Source of the DNA: Streptomyces halstedii
GTDB lineage: Bacteria > Actinomycetota > Actinomycetes > Streptomycetales > Streptomycetaceae
Reading direction: 5' to 3'
Assembly: GCA_000720535.1 (NCBI GenBank)
Contig: JOAZ01000032.1
Location: 1 to 64,000, forward strand
Length of the DNA stretch: 64,000 bases
Shown: in pieces, positions 42,483-50,985 of the stretch
How the letters are laid out: each line of letters begins with the position of its first letter
Position numbering within the stretch: position 1 is the first letter of the stretch
Made by a program: the position numbers and the translations under genes
Notes under the pieces: model-generated
Seen by the model: only the letters and a program-made list of their open reading frames with translations
Database searches by the model: none
What the model was told of the DNA's origin: nothing

Positions 42483-43222
42483 GGCACGCCGGACAGGGTC
42501 GCTTGCGCGCCGCCCGCCTCGGTGACCAGGAGCAGCCCGGCCGCGTGGTCCCAGGCCAGCTCCCAGTTGAAAGCGACGCCGTCCTGTGCCCCGCACGCGA
42601 CGGCCAGGTACTCCAGCCCGGCCGAACCGCAGGCGCGGGCGTCGATGCCGTCGGTACGCAGTCCCAGCAACGCCCGCTTCTGGGCGTCGGAGGTGTAGTC
42701 GGGGTGCGACATCGCCACCTTGAGGACGGCATCCGGCGCGGGTGAACCGCTGTGCAGCGGCGTTCCGTTGAGTGTGGCCCCGCGTCCGCGTACGGCGACG
42801 GCCAACTCGTCGAGCACGGGGGCGTACGTCCACGAGGCGAACACCTCGCCGTGGTGGGCGAGGGCCACCAGGGTGCAGAAGCCGGGTTCACCGTGCACGA
42901 ACTGGCGGGTGCCGTCGACGGGATCCACGATCCAGACGGGGGCGTCGCCGTGGAGGGCGTCGTAGACCGCCGGGTCGGCGTGGACTGCCTCCTCGCCGAC
43001 CACGACCGAACCGGGCAGCAGCCGGGTCAGGGATGCGGTCAGGTGCTCCTCGGCGAGCCGGTCCGCAGCGGTGACCAGGTCGTGCGGCCCGCTCTTCTCG
43101 ACGATCTCGTGTGCGGCCAGCTGCCGGTAGCGGGGCAGGATCTCGGCGGCGGCCGCCGCCCGGACCGCTGCCTCGACCCGTGCCGGGTTGGCCGTCTCCG
43201 TGGCGAGGAAGTCATCGATCAT
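42362..43222 (-). CDS. inositol-monophosphatase-family phosphatase
   Basis: This 286-residue Mg-dependent phosphatase has the family's metal site: VGEEAVH (Glu), DPVDGTRQFVHG (the DPxDGT box) and NWELAWDHAAGLLLVTEAGG (WD...AG). VEKSGPHDLVTAADRLAE near residue 45 matches the family's N-terminal metal-binding region. Substrates could be inositol phosphate, histidinol phosphate or a related sugar phosphate. ATG at 43222 (MIDDFLA) is chosen because the longer frame upstream is non-coding. Confidence 0.88.
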   Translation of the reverse strand: MIDDFLATETANPARVEAAVRAAAAAEILPRYRQLAAHEIVEKSGPHDLVTAADRLAEEHLTASLTRLLPGSVVVGEEAVHADPAVYDALHGDAPVWIVDPVDGTRQFVHGEPGFCTLVALAHHGEVFASWTYAPVLDELAVAVRGRGATLNGTPLHSGSPAPDAVLKVAMSHPDYTSDAQKRALLGLRTDGIDARACGSAGLEYLAVACGAQDGVAFNWELAWDHAAGLLLVTEAGGAQATLSGVPYRITGGNDLPFTAARDAATAGRILDALRSGADGPDPSVS

Positions 43223-43545
43223 GCCCCCAGCTAAGCATGGAGCCCACGAAGCGCCCCAGGCGCGGTCCCCGTCCTGCTGGTCGGCGGGGGGCGTGGCCGT
43301 ACCGTCCCGTCCGGCGCGGCACTCGGGCGAGCGGTCCGGCCCGCGAGGTGCCCGGCGGAGCGCGGGCCCGACCGGACACGGGCGCGACCGGCGCGGGCCC
43401 GACGGAGCTCCGTGTACGCCAGGCACCGGGGTACCCCGGACACCGGGCGCGCGCCGGGTCCCCAGGGCGGGGCGGGACCCCGGTACGGGGACCGTGCCTT
43501 CCGGAGGGCACGGTCCCCGTACCGCGATTCCGCTCGCCGGGACGC
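43223..43545. other. 323-bp GC-rich spacer with terminator
   Basis: No gene is seen between the phosphatase start and the aldo/keto reductase stop. The right part holds a very strong hairpin (43481-43524), listed separately. The left part should contain the phosphatase promoter. Confidence 0.5.
43481..43524 (-). terminator. 18-bp perfect hairpin ending the aldo/keto reductase transcript
   Basis: CGGTACGGGGACCGTGCC (43481-43498) pairs along its full length with 43507-43524, around an 8-base loop. It starts 22 bp beyond the reductase stop codon. Confidence 0.8.
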
Positions 43546-44565
43546 TCAGCGGCGCCGCAGGGACGGGTCCAGCAACGAGGGCGGCGTGTCGAACTTCTCC
43601 TGCGGGGCGAGGTCGGTGCCCGGGGCGACGATCGCGTCGATCGCGTCCAGGACGTCGGAGGAGAGGACCGTGTCGGCGGCGGCGAGCTGCGCGGGCAGGT
43701 GGTCCGGTGTGCGCGGGCCGATGAGCGCGCTGGTCACGGCCGGGTGCGCGGTCACGAATCCGAGCGCGAGCTGGATCATGGTGAGGCCGGCCTCGGCGGC
43801 GACGTCCGCCAGCAGTTCGACGGCGTGGAGCCTGGCCTGGTTGCCGGGGATCGAGGTGTCGAAGCGCTCCGGCAGGAGGACCGAGCGGCTGGTGCTGATG
43901 GGCTTGCCCGCCCGGACCACGCCCGACAGCCAGCCCGAGGCGAGCGGACTCCAGGCCAGCACGCCGAGACCGTACTCCTCGGCCACCGGCAGGACGTGGG
44001 TCTCGATCCCCCGCTGAAGGATCGAGTAGCTGGGCTGTTCCGTGACGTAGCGGCCGAGGCGGTGCTCCCGGGCCGCCCACTGTGCCTGCACGAGGCGGTA
44101 GGCCGGGAAGGTCGAGGAGCCGAAGTAGCGGATCTTCCCGGCGCGCTGGAGGTCGGTCAGGGCCGACAGCGTCTCCTCGTCGGAGGTGCTCGGGTCCCAG
44201 CGGTGGATCTGGTAGAGATCGACGTGATCGACCCCGAGGCGGCGCAGGCTGTTGTCCAGCTCGGTGACCAGCCAGCGGCGCGAGCTGCCCCGGTGGTTGC
44301 GCTCCTCCCCGATGGGCATGCCGGCCTTGGTGGCCAGCACGATGTCGTCGCGGCGGCCGGCGAGGGCCTTGCCGACCATCTCCTCCGACTCGCCGTCGCC
44401 GTACATGTCGGCGGTGTCGATGACGTTGATCCCCGCGTCGAGAGCGGCGTCGACGATCGCGGTGGCCTCTTCCTGGGTGGTACGGCCGATCCTGCCGAAG
44501 TTCATCGCGCCGAGTGCGAGGGAACTGACCTGCACACCGGTGCGGCCCAACGTGCGGTACTGCAT
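43546..44565 (-). CDS. aldo/keto reductase
   Basis: This 339-residue (alpha/beta)8 NADPH-dependent oxidoreductase has YRTLGRTGVQVSSLALGAMNFG at the N-terminus. The catalytic Asp/Tyr lie in DTADMYGDGESEEMVG, Lys in VLATKAGMP, and His in DLYQIHRWDP. The C-terminal LIGPRTPDHL binds the cofactor phosphate. ATG at 44565 is preferred because GGAGG lies 8 bases upstream; two in-frame ATGs further up would swallow that site. It is divergent from a TetR gene, with two matching operators between them. Confidence 0.88.
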   Translation of the reverse strand: MQYRTLGRTGVQVSSLALGAMNFGRIGRTTQEEATAIVDAALDAGINVIDTADMYGDGESEEMVGKALAGRRDDIVLATKAGMPIGEERNHRGSSRRWLVTELDNSLRRLGVDHVDLYQIHRWDPSTSDEETLSALTDLQRAGKIRYFGSSTFPAYRLVQAQWAAREHRLGRYVTEQPSYSILQRGIETHVLPVAEEYGLGVLAWSPLASGWLSGVVRAGKPISTSRSVLLPERFDTSIPGNQARLHAVELLADVAAEAGLTMIQLALGFVTAHPAVTSALIGPRTPDHLPAQLAAADTVLSSDVLDAIDAIVAPGTDLAPQEKFDTPPSLLDPSLRRR

Positions 44566-44648
44566 GACCATGTCCTCCATGGGTGAGCGGTGCGGTTGAG
44601 AGCACGCGTGATTGGCTGCCGGGCTCCCGCTCTGGCATCATGACCAAA

Positions 44649-44687
44649 CGGAACCTCGTTCCGCTAACGATACGGAACACGGTTCCG
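44649..44687. promoter_or_regulatory. pair of TetR-type operators between divergent genes
   Basis: CGGAAC-N3-GTTCCG occurs twice, at 44649-44663 and 44673-44687, with centres 24 bp apart. They lie between the aldo/keto reductase and TetR starts and probably bind that TetR protein to control both genes. Confidence 0.8.
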
Positions 44688-44776
44688 CTTGACAAGCCCG
44701 ACCGGCGGGCGTCGACGGTCCGGACACGTCCGACGGCTCGGCCGGGCCGGGGCGGTCGGTGAGATGCGGCAGGTCG

Positions 44777-44812
44777 CAGGACCCGTCGGGTGAACAGGAC
44801 CCGTCGGGTGAA
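44777..44812. repeat. 18-bp tandem duplication in the TetR leader
   Basis: CAGGACCCGTCGGGTGAA is present twice in direct succession (44777-44794 and 44795-44812), immediately before the AGGAGG ribosome site region of the TetR gene. Each unit contains the small palindrome ACCCGTCGGGT. Confidence 0.85.
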
Positions 44813-44829
44813 AAGGAGGGAGCGGCGCG

Positions 44830-45432
44830 ATGAGCGACGGCGGCACGGGCCGGGCGGCCCGTACGAAGCGGGCGGACGCCCAGCGCAACAAGAAGACCCT
44901 GCTCGACGCGGCGGCCGCGGTCTTCATCGCGTCCGGGGTCGAAGCGCCGGTCCGCGACATAGCGGCCGAGGCCGGCGTCGGGACGGGCACGATCTACCGC
45001 CACTTCCCGACGCGCGCGGAGCTGATCATCGCCGTCTACCAGCACCAGGTGGAGGCCTGTGCCCAGGCCGGTCCGGCCCTGCTGGCGAGCAGCCCCACCC
45101 CGCACACCGCGCTGGCCCGGTGGATCGACCTCTTCGTCGACTTCCTGGTCACCAAGCACGGGCTCGCCGCCGTGCTCCAGCCGGACAGCAGCGGCTTCGA
45201 CTCGCTGCACACCTACTTCCTCGACACCCTCGCACCGGTGTGCGCCCAGTTGATCGACGCCGCGGCCGAGGCGGGCGAGGTCCGCTCGGGCCTGACGGCC
45301 TACGAGCTCATGCGCGGCGTCGGGAACCTCTGCATCGGCGCCGAACACGACCCCCGTTACGACGCGCGCCGTCTGGTCGGCCTCCTCGTCGAGGGGCTCC
45401 GCCGCCCGCACGACGAGGCCCCGACCGCCTGA
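44830..45432 (+). CDS. TetR-family repressor of the aldo/keto reductase
   Basis: This 200-residue protein has a TetR HTH at about 25-70 (APVRDIAAEAGVGTGTIYRHFPTRAELI) and a C-terminal ligand domain of the type found in Streptomyces regulators paired with reductases. ATG follows AAAAGGAGGGAG. The intergenic operators and the divergent reductase point to autoregulation plus reductase repression; the inducer is likely an electrophilic or carbonyl compound, which is inference. Confidence 0.88.
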   Translation: MSDGGTGRAARTKRADAQRNKKTLLDAAAAVFIASGVEAPVRDIAAEAGVGTGTIYRHFPTRAELIIAVYQHQVEACAQAGPALLASSPTPHTALARWIDLFVDFLVTKHGLAAVLQPDSSGFDSLHTYFLDTLAPVCAQLIDAAAEAGEVRSGLTAYELMRGVGNLCIGAEHDPRYDARRLVGLLVEGLRRPHDEAPTA

Positions 45433-45472
45433 CCCGGCGGCATCGGCCCGGGTGCGGGGTCCGTCCCCCGGT

Positions 45473-45567
45473 ACGGAGACGGACACCCGACACGGAGACG
45501 GACACCCGCCACGGGGACGGGCACCCGCAGTGGGAGCGGACACCCGCCACGGGAACGGGCACCCGCT
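45473..45567. repeat. 19-bp minisatellite, five tandem units
   Basis: Five consecutive 19-bp units resembling ACGGAGACGGACACCCGCC fill the gap between the TetR and GH2 stop codons. Units 1 and 2 differ at one base; unit 4 is the most divergent. There are no spacers, so it is not a CRISPR array. Confidence 0.85.
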
Positions 45568-45580
45568 GAGGGGGCGGCCG

Positions 45581-47404
45581 CTACTCCGCCGGGCGCCGCT
45601 CGATCGCGGCGGGCCGCAGCTGGGCCTCCCGGACGCGCGCCACGTCGAGCTTGGTGCCCCGGTCGAACCGGTACACGCCGTTCTGCTCCTGGAAGACGTC
45701 GGTCAGCTGGGTGTAGCAGTAGCCGAACATCTCCGGGTCCTCCAGCAGCACACCGGTGAGACCGGCGAACCGCTCGTGGAACTCGTCCTCGGTGCGCACC
45801 CGGTCGCCGTAGCCCCAGGAGACCGTACGGTCACTGCCGGACTGCCCGGCGGCGGCTTCGGGGTCCCACCAGATCCCGCCGAACTCGCTGACGAAGTACG
45901 GCTGTCCCCGGTACGCCTGGGAGTAGGCGGCCCCGTTCTCGTAGGTGTTGACGAAGGGTTCGCCCTGGGCGAGGCCGGAGACGAGCCGCCGGAAGACGGC
46001 GGGGTCCTGCTCGTAGCTGTGGGAGTCGTAGACGTCGGTCTCCAGCACCCGGTGGGAATAGCCGGAGGCGTCGATCACCGGGCGGGTGGTGTCCATGGCC
46101 TTGGTGGCGAGGAACATCGCCCGGGTCACGTCGTCGAGCGGGGTGATCCGGTCGTGGAGCTTCTGGTAGGTCTCGTTCAGCGGGCACCAGCCGACGATCG
46201 AGGGGTGCGAGTAGTCGCGTTCCACGGCTTCCAGCCACTGGGCCACGTAGGAGGCGTCGGGCCGCTGGTTGTCGCCGGAGGAGCCCCCGACCTCGCAGCC
46301 CCAGTCGCCGAACTCGCCCCAGACCAGATAGCCCAGGCGGTCGGCGTGGTGCAGGAACCGCTCCTCGAAGACCTTCTGGTGCAGCCGGGCCCCGTTGAAT
46401 CCGGCCTCCATGGCCAGCTCGATGTCGCGGACCAGCGCCTCGTCGGAGGGCGCGGTCATCAGCCCGTCCGGGTACCAGCCCTGGTCGAGGACGAGGCGCT
46501 GGAAGCGGGGGCGGCCGTTGAGGAGGACCGTCCGGCCCTGGACGGCGACGGCGCGCAGACCGGCGTAACTCTCCACGGTGTCGGTCACCTCGCCCCCGGC
46601 GTCGAGGAGTTCGAGCCGCAGCCCGTACAGGAAGGGGTCCTCGGGGCTCCACTCGCGCCGCCGGCCGTCCGGCAGGGGCAGGTGCAGGCGGGGGGCCAGA
46701 TCGAGGTCGGCGCGCACCTCGGCGCGGCAGACCTCGCCCGCCTCGTCGCTGAGGACGGCACGCACCCGGTGGCCGGGGCGGTTGCCCGACAGCGGGAGTT
46801 CCAGGCCGAACGCGGAACCGGCGAGGTCGGGGGTGATCCGGGGGCGGCGCAGATGGACGTCGGGGACCGGCTCCGCCCAGACGGTCTGCCAGATACCGGT
46901 GGTCCGCGTGTAGTTGCAGTCGTGATTGGCGTACCGGACGGCCTGCTTGCCCCGGGCCTGGGGGCCGGACCTCGGGTCGCGGGCCCGGACGGTGATCTCC
47001 ACCTCCCGCCCGGCCGGGGCGAGTTCGCCGAGGTCGGCGGTGAAGGGCGTGAACCCGCCCCGGTGGCGGACCACTTCGGTGCCGTCCACCCACACGGTGG
47101 TGTCGTGGTCGACGGCCCCGAAGTGCAGCAGCACCGTGCGGCCGGCCCATGCGGCGGGCAGGGTGAACCGGCGCCGGTACCAGACGGCCTCCAGGAAGTC
47201 GGTGTCGCCGACGCCCGACAGCTCGGACTCGGGGGCGAAGGGGACGAGGATCTCGTCGGTGAGGTCGCGGCCGAGGAGTCCTCGTTCGAGGCCGCTGTCC
47301 CCCTGGTCGGTCTCGAACTGCCAGGTCCCGTTCAGGTTGAGCCAGTCACGGCGCACGAACTGCGGTCGCGGGTACTCCGGACGGGGGACGGAGGGGGTGT
47401 GCAC
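45581..47404 (-). CDS. GH2 glycoside hydrolase
   Basis: This 607-residue protein has the GH2 layout: jelly-roll sugar-binding domain (about 15-190), immunoglobulin-like domain (190-290) and TIM barrel (295-600). The acid/base is Glu411 in WCPLNETYQ, and the nucleophile is Glu507 in VSEFGGIWW. It lacks a signal peptide, so it acts in the cytosol on sugars imported by the ABC transporter encoded upstream. Beta-galactosidase, beta-glucuronidase or beta-mannosidase specificity cannot be separated by eye. GTG at 47404 follows TGGAGT. It is the last gene of the operon. Confidence 0.88.
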   Translation of the reverse strand: MHTPSVPRPEYPRPQFVRRDWLNLNGTWQFETDQGDSGLERGLLGRDLTDEILVPFAPESELSGVGDTDFLEAVWYRRRFTLPAAWAGRTVLLHFGAVDHDTTVWVDGTEVVRHRGGFTPFTADLGELAPAGREVEITVRARDPRSGPQARGKQAVRYANHDCNYTRTTGIWQTVWAEPVPDVHLRRPRITPDLAGSAFGLELPLSGNRPGHRVRAVLSDEAGEVCRAEVRADLDLAPRLHLPLPDGRRREWSPEDPFLYGLRLELLDAGGEVTDTVESYAGLRAVAVQGRTVLLNGRPRFQRLVLDQGWYPDGLMTAPSDEALVRDIELAMEAGFNGARLHQKVFEERFLHHADRLGYLVWGEFGDWGCEVGGSSGDNQRPDASYVAQWLEAVERDYSHPSIVGWCPLNETYQKLHDRITPLDDVTRAMFLATKAMDTTRPVIDASGYSHRVLETDVYDSHSYEQDPAVFRRLVSGLAQGEPFVNTYENGAAYSQAYRGQPYFVSEFGGIWWDPEAAAGQSGSDRTVSWGYGDRVRTEDEFHERFAGLTGVLLEDPEMFGYCYTQLTDVFQEQNGVYRFDRGTKLDVARVREAQLRPAAIERRPAE

Positions 47405-47472
47405 GAAGACTCCAGTCGGACGGTGTGGCGGACCGGCGGGCGGCCGGCCCGGAGGGGATCGGAGGGTGGGCG

Positions 47473-48378
47473 TCAGCCGCCGCCGAGGCCGGTGGTGGCC
47501 ACGGAGTTGACGATGCGCCGCTGGAAGAGGAGGAACATCACGATCAGCGGGAGCGCCGCCAGCAGGGCGGACGCCATGGACTGGGCGTACTGGACACCGA
47601 AGGCGTCCTTGACGGTGGCCAGGCCGACCGGGAGCGTCATGAGGTCCGGGTCGTTGGTGACGACGAAGGGCCACATGAAGTTGTTCCACGCGCCGATGAA
47701 GACGAAGATCGCGACGGCGGCGACGATCGGCCGGGACAGCGGCAGCACGATCGACCGGAAGACCCTGATCTCGGACGCGCCGTCGATCCGGGCGGCGTCC
47801 TCCAGTTCACGGGGGATGCCGTCGAAGAACCGCTTCAGGATGAACACCATCATGGGGGCGACGACCTGGGGCAGGATGATCGCCGCGTAGGTGTCGACCC
47901 AGCCGAACATCGTCATCTGCTCGAAGAGCGGCACGATGAGAAGTTGCGGCGGGACCATGATCGCGGCGACGGTGACGGCGAGGAGGGCACGGCGGCCCCG
48001 GAAGGTGCCCCGGGAGAAGCCGTAGGCGGCGAGCGTCGAGATGCCCACGGTGATCACGGTGACCAGGACGGCGACAAGAACACTGTTGAACGCCCAGGTC
48101 GGAACGTTTCCGCGTTCCAGGATCTGGCGGTACGCGGCAAACGTGAAGGCGCCCTTGAACGGCGACAGGCCGGGCTTGGTCACGTCCTGCTCGCTCTGGA
48201 CCGAGGTCGCGACGGCCCAGAGGAAGGGCAGCAGCCAGACGACGGCGAGGACGGTCAGCGCGGTCCCGGCCAGGACACGGGGCAGCCGTCCGTGGCCGAG
48301 CGGCATCGGGGAGCCGGAGTCCTCGCGCCGCGGACGGCGCCGGGGCCGGGCGGGGGTGGCGGTGGCGGTCGGGGACAC
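47473..48378 (-). CDS. sugar ABC transporter permease, MalG type
   Basis: This 301-residue permease has six membrane helices and the EAA loop ELEDAARIDGASEIRVFRSIVLPLSRP, which contacts the ATPase. The N-terminal 30 residues are polar and Arg/Pro-rich. GTG at 48378 lies 2 bp after the stop of the first permease gene. With the upstream permease and binding protein it forms a carbohydrate importer (CUT1 family). No ATPase is encoded here, so a shared ATPase of the MsiK kind is expected, as known for Streptomyces. Confidence 0.88.
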   Translation of the reverse strand: MSPTATATPARPRRRPRREDSGSPMPLGHGRLPRVLAGTALTVLAVVWLLPFLWAVATSVQSEQDVTKPGLSPFKGAFTFAAYRQILERGNVPTWAFNSVLVAVLVTVITVGISTLAAYGFSRGTFRGRRALLAVTVAAIMVPPQLLIVPLFEQMTMFGWVDTYAAIILPQVVAPMMVFILKRFFDGIPRELEDAARIDGASEIRVFRSIVLPLSRPIVAAVAIFVFIGAWNNFMWPFVVTNDPDLMTLPVGLATVKDAFGVQYAQSMASALLAALPLIVMFLLFQRRIVNSVATTGLGGG

Positions 48379-48380
48379 GG

Positions 48381-49319
48381 TCAGTCCTCCTGTCGGAAGA
48401 GGCGGAGCTGCGCGACGGAGACGACGATGACGATCGCGAAGAAGACGTAGCTGACCGCCGAGGCGTAGCCCAGCCGGTAGCCGGTGAACCCGACGTCGTA
48501 GACGTACTCCAGGATCGGCCGGGTGGAGCCGTTGGGGCCGCCCTTGGTGAGGATGTAGATCTGGTCGAAGACCTTGAGCGAGGCGAGCACCTGGAGCATG
48601 GCGACCAGCACGGTGGTGCGGCGCAGTTGGGGCAGGGTGACGGACCACAGCCGCCGCCAGGCTCCGGCCCCGTCGAGCGCGGCGGCCTCGTCGTAGGTGG
48701 CCGGAAGGGACTGGAGGGCGGCGAGGTAGAGCAGGAAGTTGAAGCCGACCGTCCACCAGACGGTGAGGGCGGCGACGGACCACATCGCCACCGACTCGTC
48801 GGAGAGCCAGCCCACCGGTTCCAGGCCCAGTGAGGTCAGCAGTTCGTTGCCGAGGCCGATGTCCGGCTGGTAGAGCCATGTCCAGATGAGTGTGACGACG
48901 GTGACGGGCAGCAGGTACGGGGCGAAATAGGCGAGCCGCCACGCCCATTGGCCGGCCAGTCCGCTGTGCACCAGCAGGGCCATGGCGAGGGCTACCAGGA
49001 CGAGCGGTACGCAGGAGATCACGGTGAAGAAGACGGTGTTGCCCAGGCTGCTCCAGACGTCCGGGTCCCCGAACGCCTCGGCGTAGTTGGCGAATCCGAC
49101 GAACTGGGGGTCGCGCAGGGTGAGGGAGGCGTCGGTCAGGCTCATCCACAGGCCTTGGACGACGGGCCAGACCAGGAAGAGCGCGAAGCACACCAGGAAC
49201 GGCAGGACGAAGAGCCGTCCGTCGCCGGAGAGCCGGGTGCGCCGGCGCGCGGCGGGCGGGGCCCCGGGTGGCCCGGGGCGCGGCGGCGCCGCCTCCCCGG
49301 CGGGCGCGGTGGTGGTCAC
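48381..49319 (-). CDS. sugar ABC transporter permease, MalF type
   Basis: This 312-residue permease has six helices and the EAA-type loop YDEAAALDGAGAWRRLWSVTLPQLRRT. GTG at 49319 follows GAAGGAG, 23 bp after the binding-protein stop. The family pairs with a MalG-type permease, encoded directly downstream. Confidence 0.88.
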   Translation of the reverse strand: MTTTAPAGEAAPPRPGPPGAPPAARRRTRLSGDGRLFVLPFLVCFALFLVWPVVQGLWMSLTDASLTLRDPQFVGFANYAEAFGDPDVWSSLGNTVFFTVISCVPLVLVALAMALLVHSGLAGQWAWRLAYFAPYLLPVTVVTLIWTWLYQPDIGLGNELLTSLGLEPVGWLSDESVAMWSVAALTVWWTVGFNFLLYLAALQSLPATYDEAAALDGAGAWRRLWSVTLPQLRRTTVLVAMLQVLASLKVFDQIYILTKGGPNGSTRPILEYVYDVGFTGYRLGYASAVSYVFFAIVIVVSVAQLRLFRQED

Positions 49320-49342
49320 GATGTCGGCTCCTTCGGCTCTCG

Positions 49343-50716
49343 TCAGGCGACCGGGTTCGGGCGGCGCAGCAGGGTGTCCGCCTCGCGGACCATCTGGCGT
49401 ACGGCCTTCTCGGCGGACGTGTTGCCCAGCAGCGCCGACTGGAGCGGCTGGCACATGCGGTTCTGGAAGTCCGAGGCGGCTCCGGCGAACCAGTTCGACG
49501 GGTCGAGTACGGCGGTCTCGCCCGCGGCGGCGTAGGAGGACTGCGGGTCGAGCCGGGCGTACTCGGGGCGGGCCAGCACCGGCTGGTAGGCGGGGATGTG
49601 GCCCGCGCCCGCCCAGGTCAGGCTCTGCTTGATGATCTCGGCGACATACCGGTGGGCCTCCCTGCGCCGGGCGGGGTCGGGGTTCTCCTGGTGCGGCAGC
49701 ACGAAGCTGTGGGAGTCGGCGTAGACGGCGGGGCGGCCGAAGACCTGCGGGAAGGGCGCGGCGCCCAGCCGCTTGACGGCGGAGTCGCGGAACGTCGGCA
49801 GTTCCCACTCGCCCGCCATGATCATGCCGCCGCGCCCGCCCGTGAAGGCGGCCAGCGCGCTGTTGTAGTCGAGGTCCCTGGGGTTGGTCCGGCCGTCGAA
49901 GAGCTGCTTCATGAACGCGACGACGCGCAGGGCGGCGTCCACGTCGATCTCGGGCGGGCCGCCGTCGGGGAGGGTGAAGGAGGCGCCGGTCTGGGCGTAG
50001 AGGGCGGCGAACTGCCGCCAGCTCTGGGCGGTGTCGGTGACGTGTCCGAAGAGGATCCCGGACCGCCCGGTGGCCTCGGCGAGCCCCTTCCCCGCGTCGA
50101 GGAGCGCTTCGGGGGAGCCCATGGGGGCCAGGTGGCCGGACGGGTCGAGCAGGTGGGCCCGCTCCGCGGCGTCCTTGTCGTAGAAGACGATGAAGGGGTG
50201 CACGTCCAGGGGGACGGCGTAGACCGAGTCCCGGTACCGCGCCCGTTTCCACACGGCGGGGGCGAAGTCCTTCTCGGTCACGCCGAACTCGGCCAGCAGA
50301 TCGAGGTCGAAGGGGTCCAGCAGCCCGCCGGGGGCGTATCCGGCCAGCCGCGACAGGTGCAGGACGGCCACGTCCGAGGCCCGGCCGCCCGCCGCCGACA
50401 TGGCGAGCTTCGTGTAGTAGGAGGGGCCCCAGTCCAGGATGGTCCGGTCGATGTGGAAGCCGTCCGCGCCCCGCGAGACGGCGTCGATCATCTCGTCCAT
50501 CAGCATGCCGTCGCCGCCCTGGAAGAGGTCCCACACCTTCAGCGCGGAGGGTTCCCCGGCCCTGGCCCGGGAGGCGCAGCCGGTCAGCGGTACCCCGGCC
50601 AGCAGGGCCGCCGCCCCGGCCGTGCCGTAGCGCAGCAGCCGGCGGCGGCCGGGGCCGGGCGCCGGGCCGTGGTCCCGGGCGCCGAGCGGCTCCCGGGCAG
50701 GGGGTGCAGAGCTCAT
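49343..50716 (-). CDS. extracellular sugar-binding lipoprotein
   Basis: This 457-residue solute-binding protein of the CUT1 type has an N-terminal RRRLLR twin-arginine-like start (residues 24-29) and a lipobox LTGC with Cys47 as the lipid attachment site. The mature part shows KVWDLFQGGDGMLMDEM and DVAVLHLSRLAGYAPGGLLDP, as expected for family 1 sugar-binding proteins. ATG at 50716 follows GAAAGG. It is the first gene of the operon; a LacI-type operator lies upstream. Confidence 0.88.
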   Translation of the reverse strand: MSSAPPAREPLGARDHGPAPGPGRRRLLRYGTAGAAALLAGVPLTGCASRARAGEPSALKVWDLFQGGDGMLMDEMIDAVSRGADGFHIDRTILDWGPSYYTKLAMSAAGGRASDVAVLHLSRLAGYAPGGLLDPFDLDLLAEFGVTEKDFAPAVWKRARYRDSVYAVPLDVHPFIVFYDKDAAERAHLLDPSGHLAPMGSPEALLDAGKGLAEATGRSGILFGHVTDTAQSWRQFAALYAQTGASFTLPDGGPPEIDVDAALRVVAFMKQLFDGRTNPRDLDYNSALAAFTGGRGGMIMAGEWELPTFRDSAVKRLGAAPFPQVFGRPAVYADSHSFVLPHQENPDPARRREAHRYVAEIIKQSLTWAGAGHIPAYQPVLARPEYARLDPQSSYAAAGETAVLDPSNWFAGAASDFQNRMCQPLQSALLGNTSAEKAVRQMVREADTLLRRPNPVA

Positions 50717-50841
50717 CACTGACCTTTCGACGGCCGGACGACGTGATGGCCGACGGCAGGGGCCACCGGCACGGCGGCAGTCGCCACCACGCACGTCGGA
50801 GGTGATCCGCGCCGGGTTCCACCGATGCGGTGACCTGTTTT

Positions 50842-50853
50842 TACATCGATGTA
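50842..50853. promoter_or_regulatory. LacI-type operator between binding protein and regulator genes
   Basis: TACATCGATGTA is a perfect 12-bp palindrome within an AT-rich stretch (TTTTTACATCGATGTACA). A partial repeat, TGTAAA, follows at 50861-50866. Its place between the divergent operon and lacI-type gene suggests control of both. Confidence 0.75.
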
Positions 50854-50985
50854 CATTGGCTGTAAAGGGTTGTGTCATCACCTGTGCGGCAGGCGGCCCC
50901 CGCGTCCCGGACGCGGGCTGAGCCGTCCGGTCCGTACGGGCGGCCCTCTAGACTCGACGGGTACGAGGGGCAGGGGAGGTCGCGG

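Noticed and set aside
45473-45567. Tandem repeat considered as a small CRISPR array
   Set aside because: The 19-bp units are directly adjacent with no spacers, and no cas genes are present.
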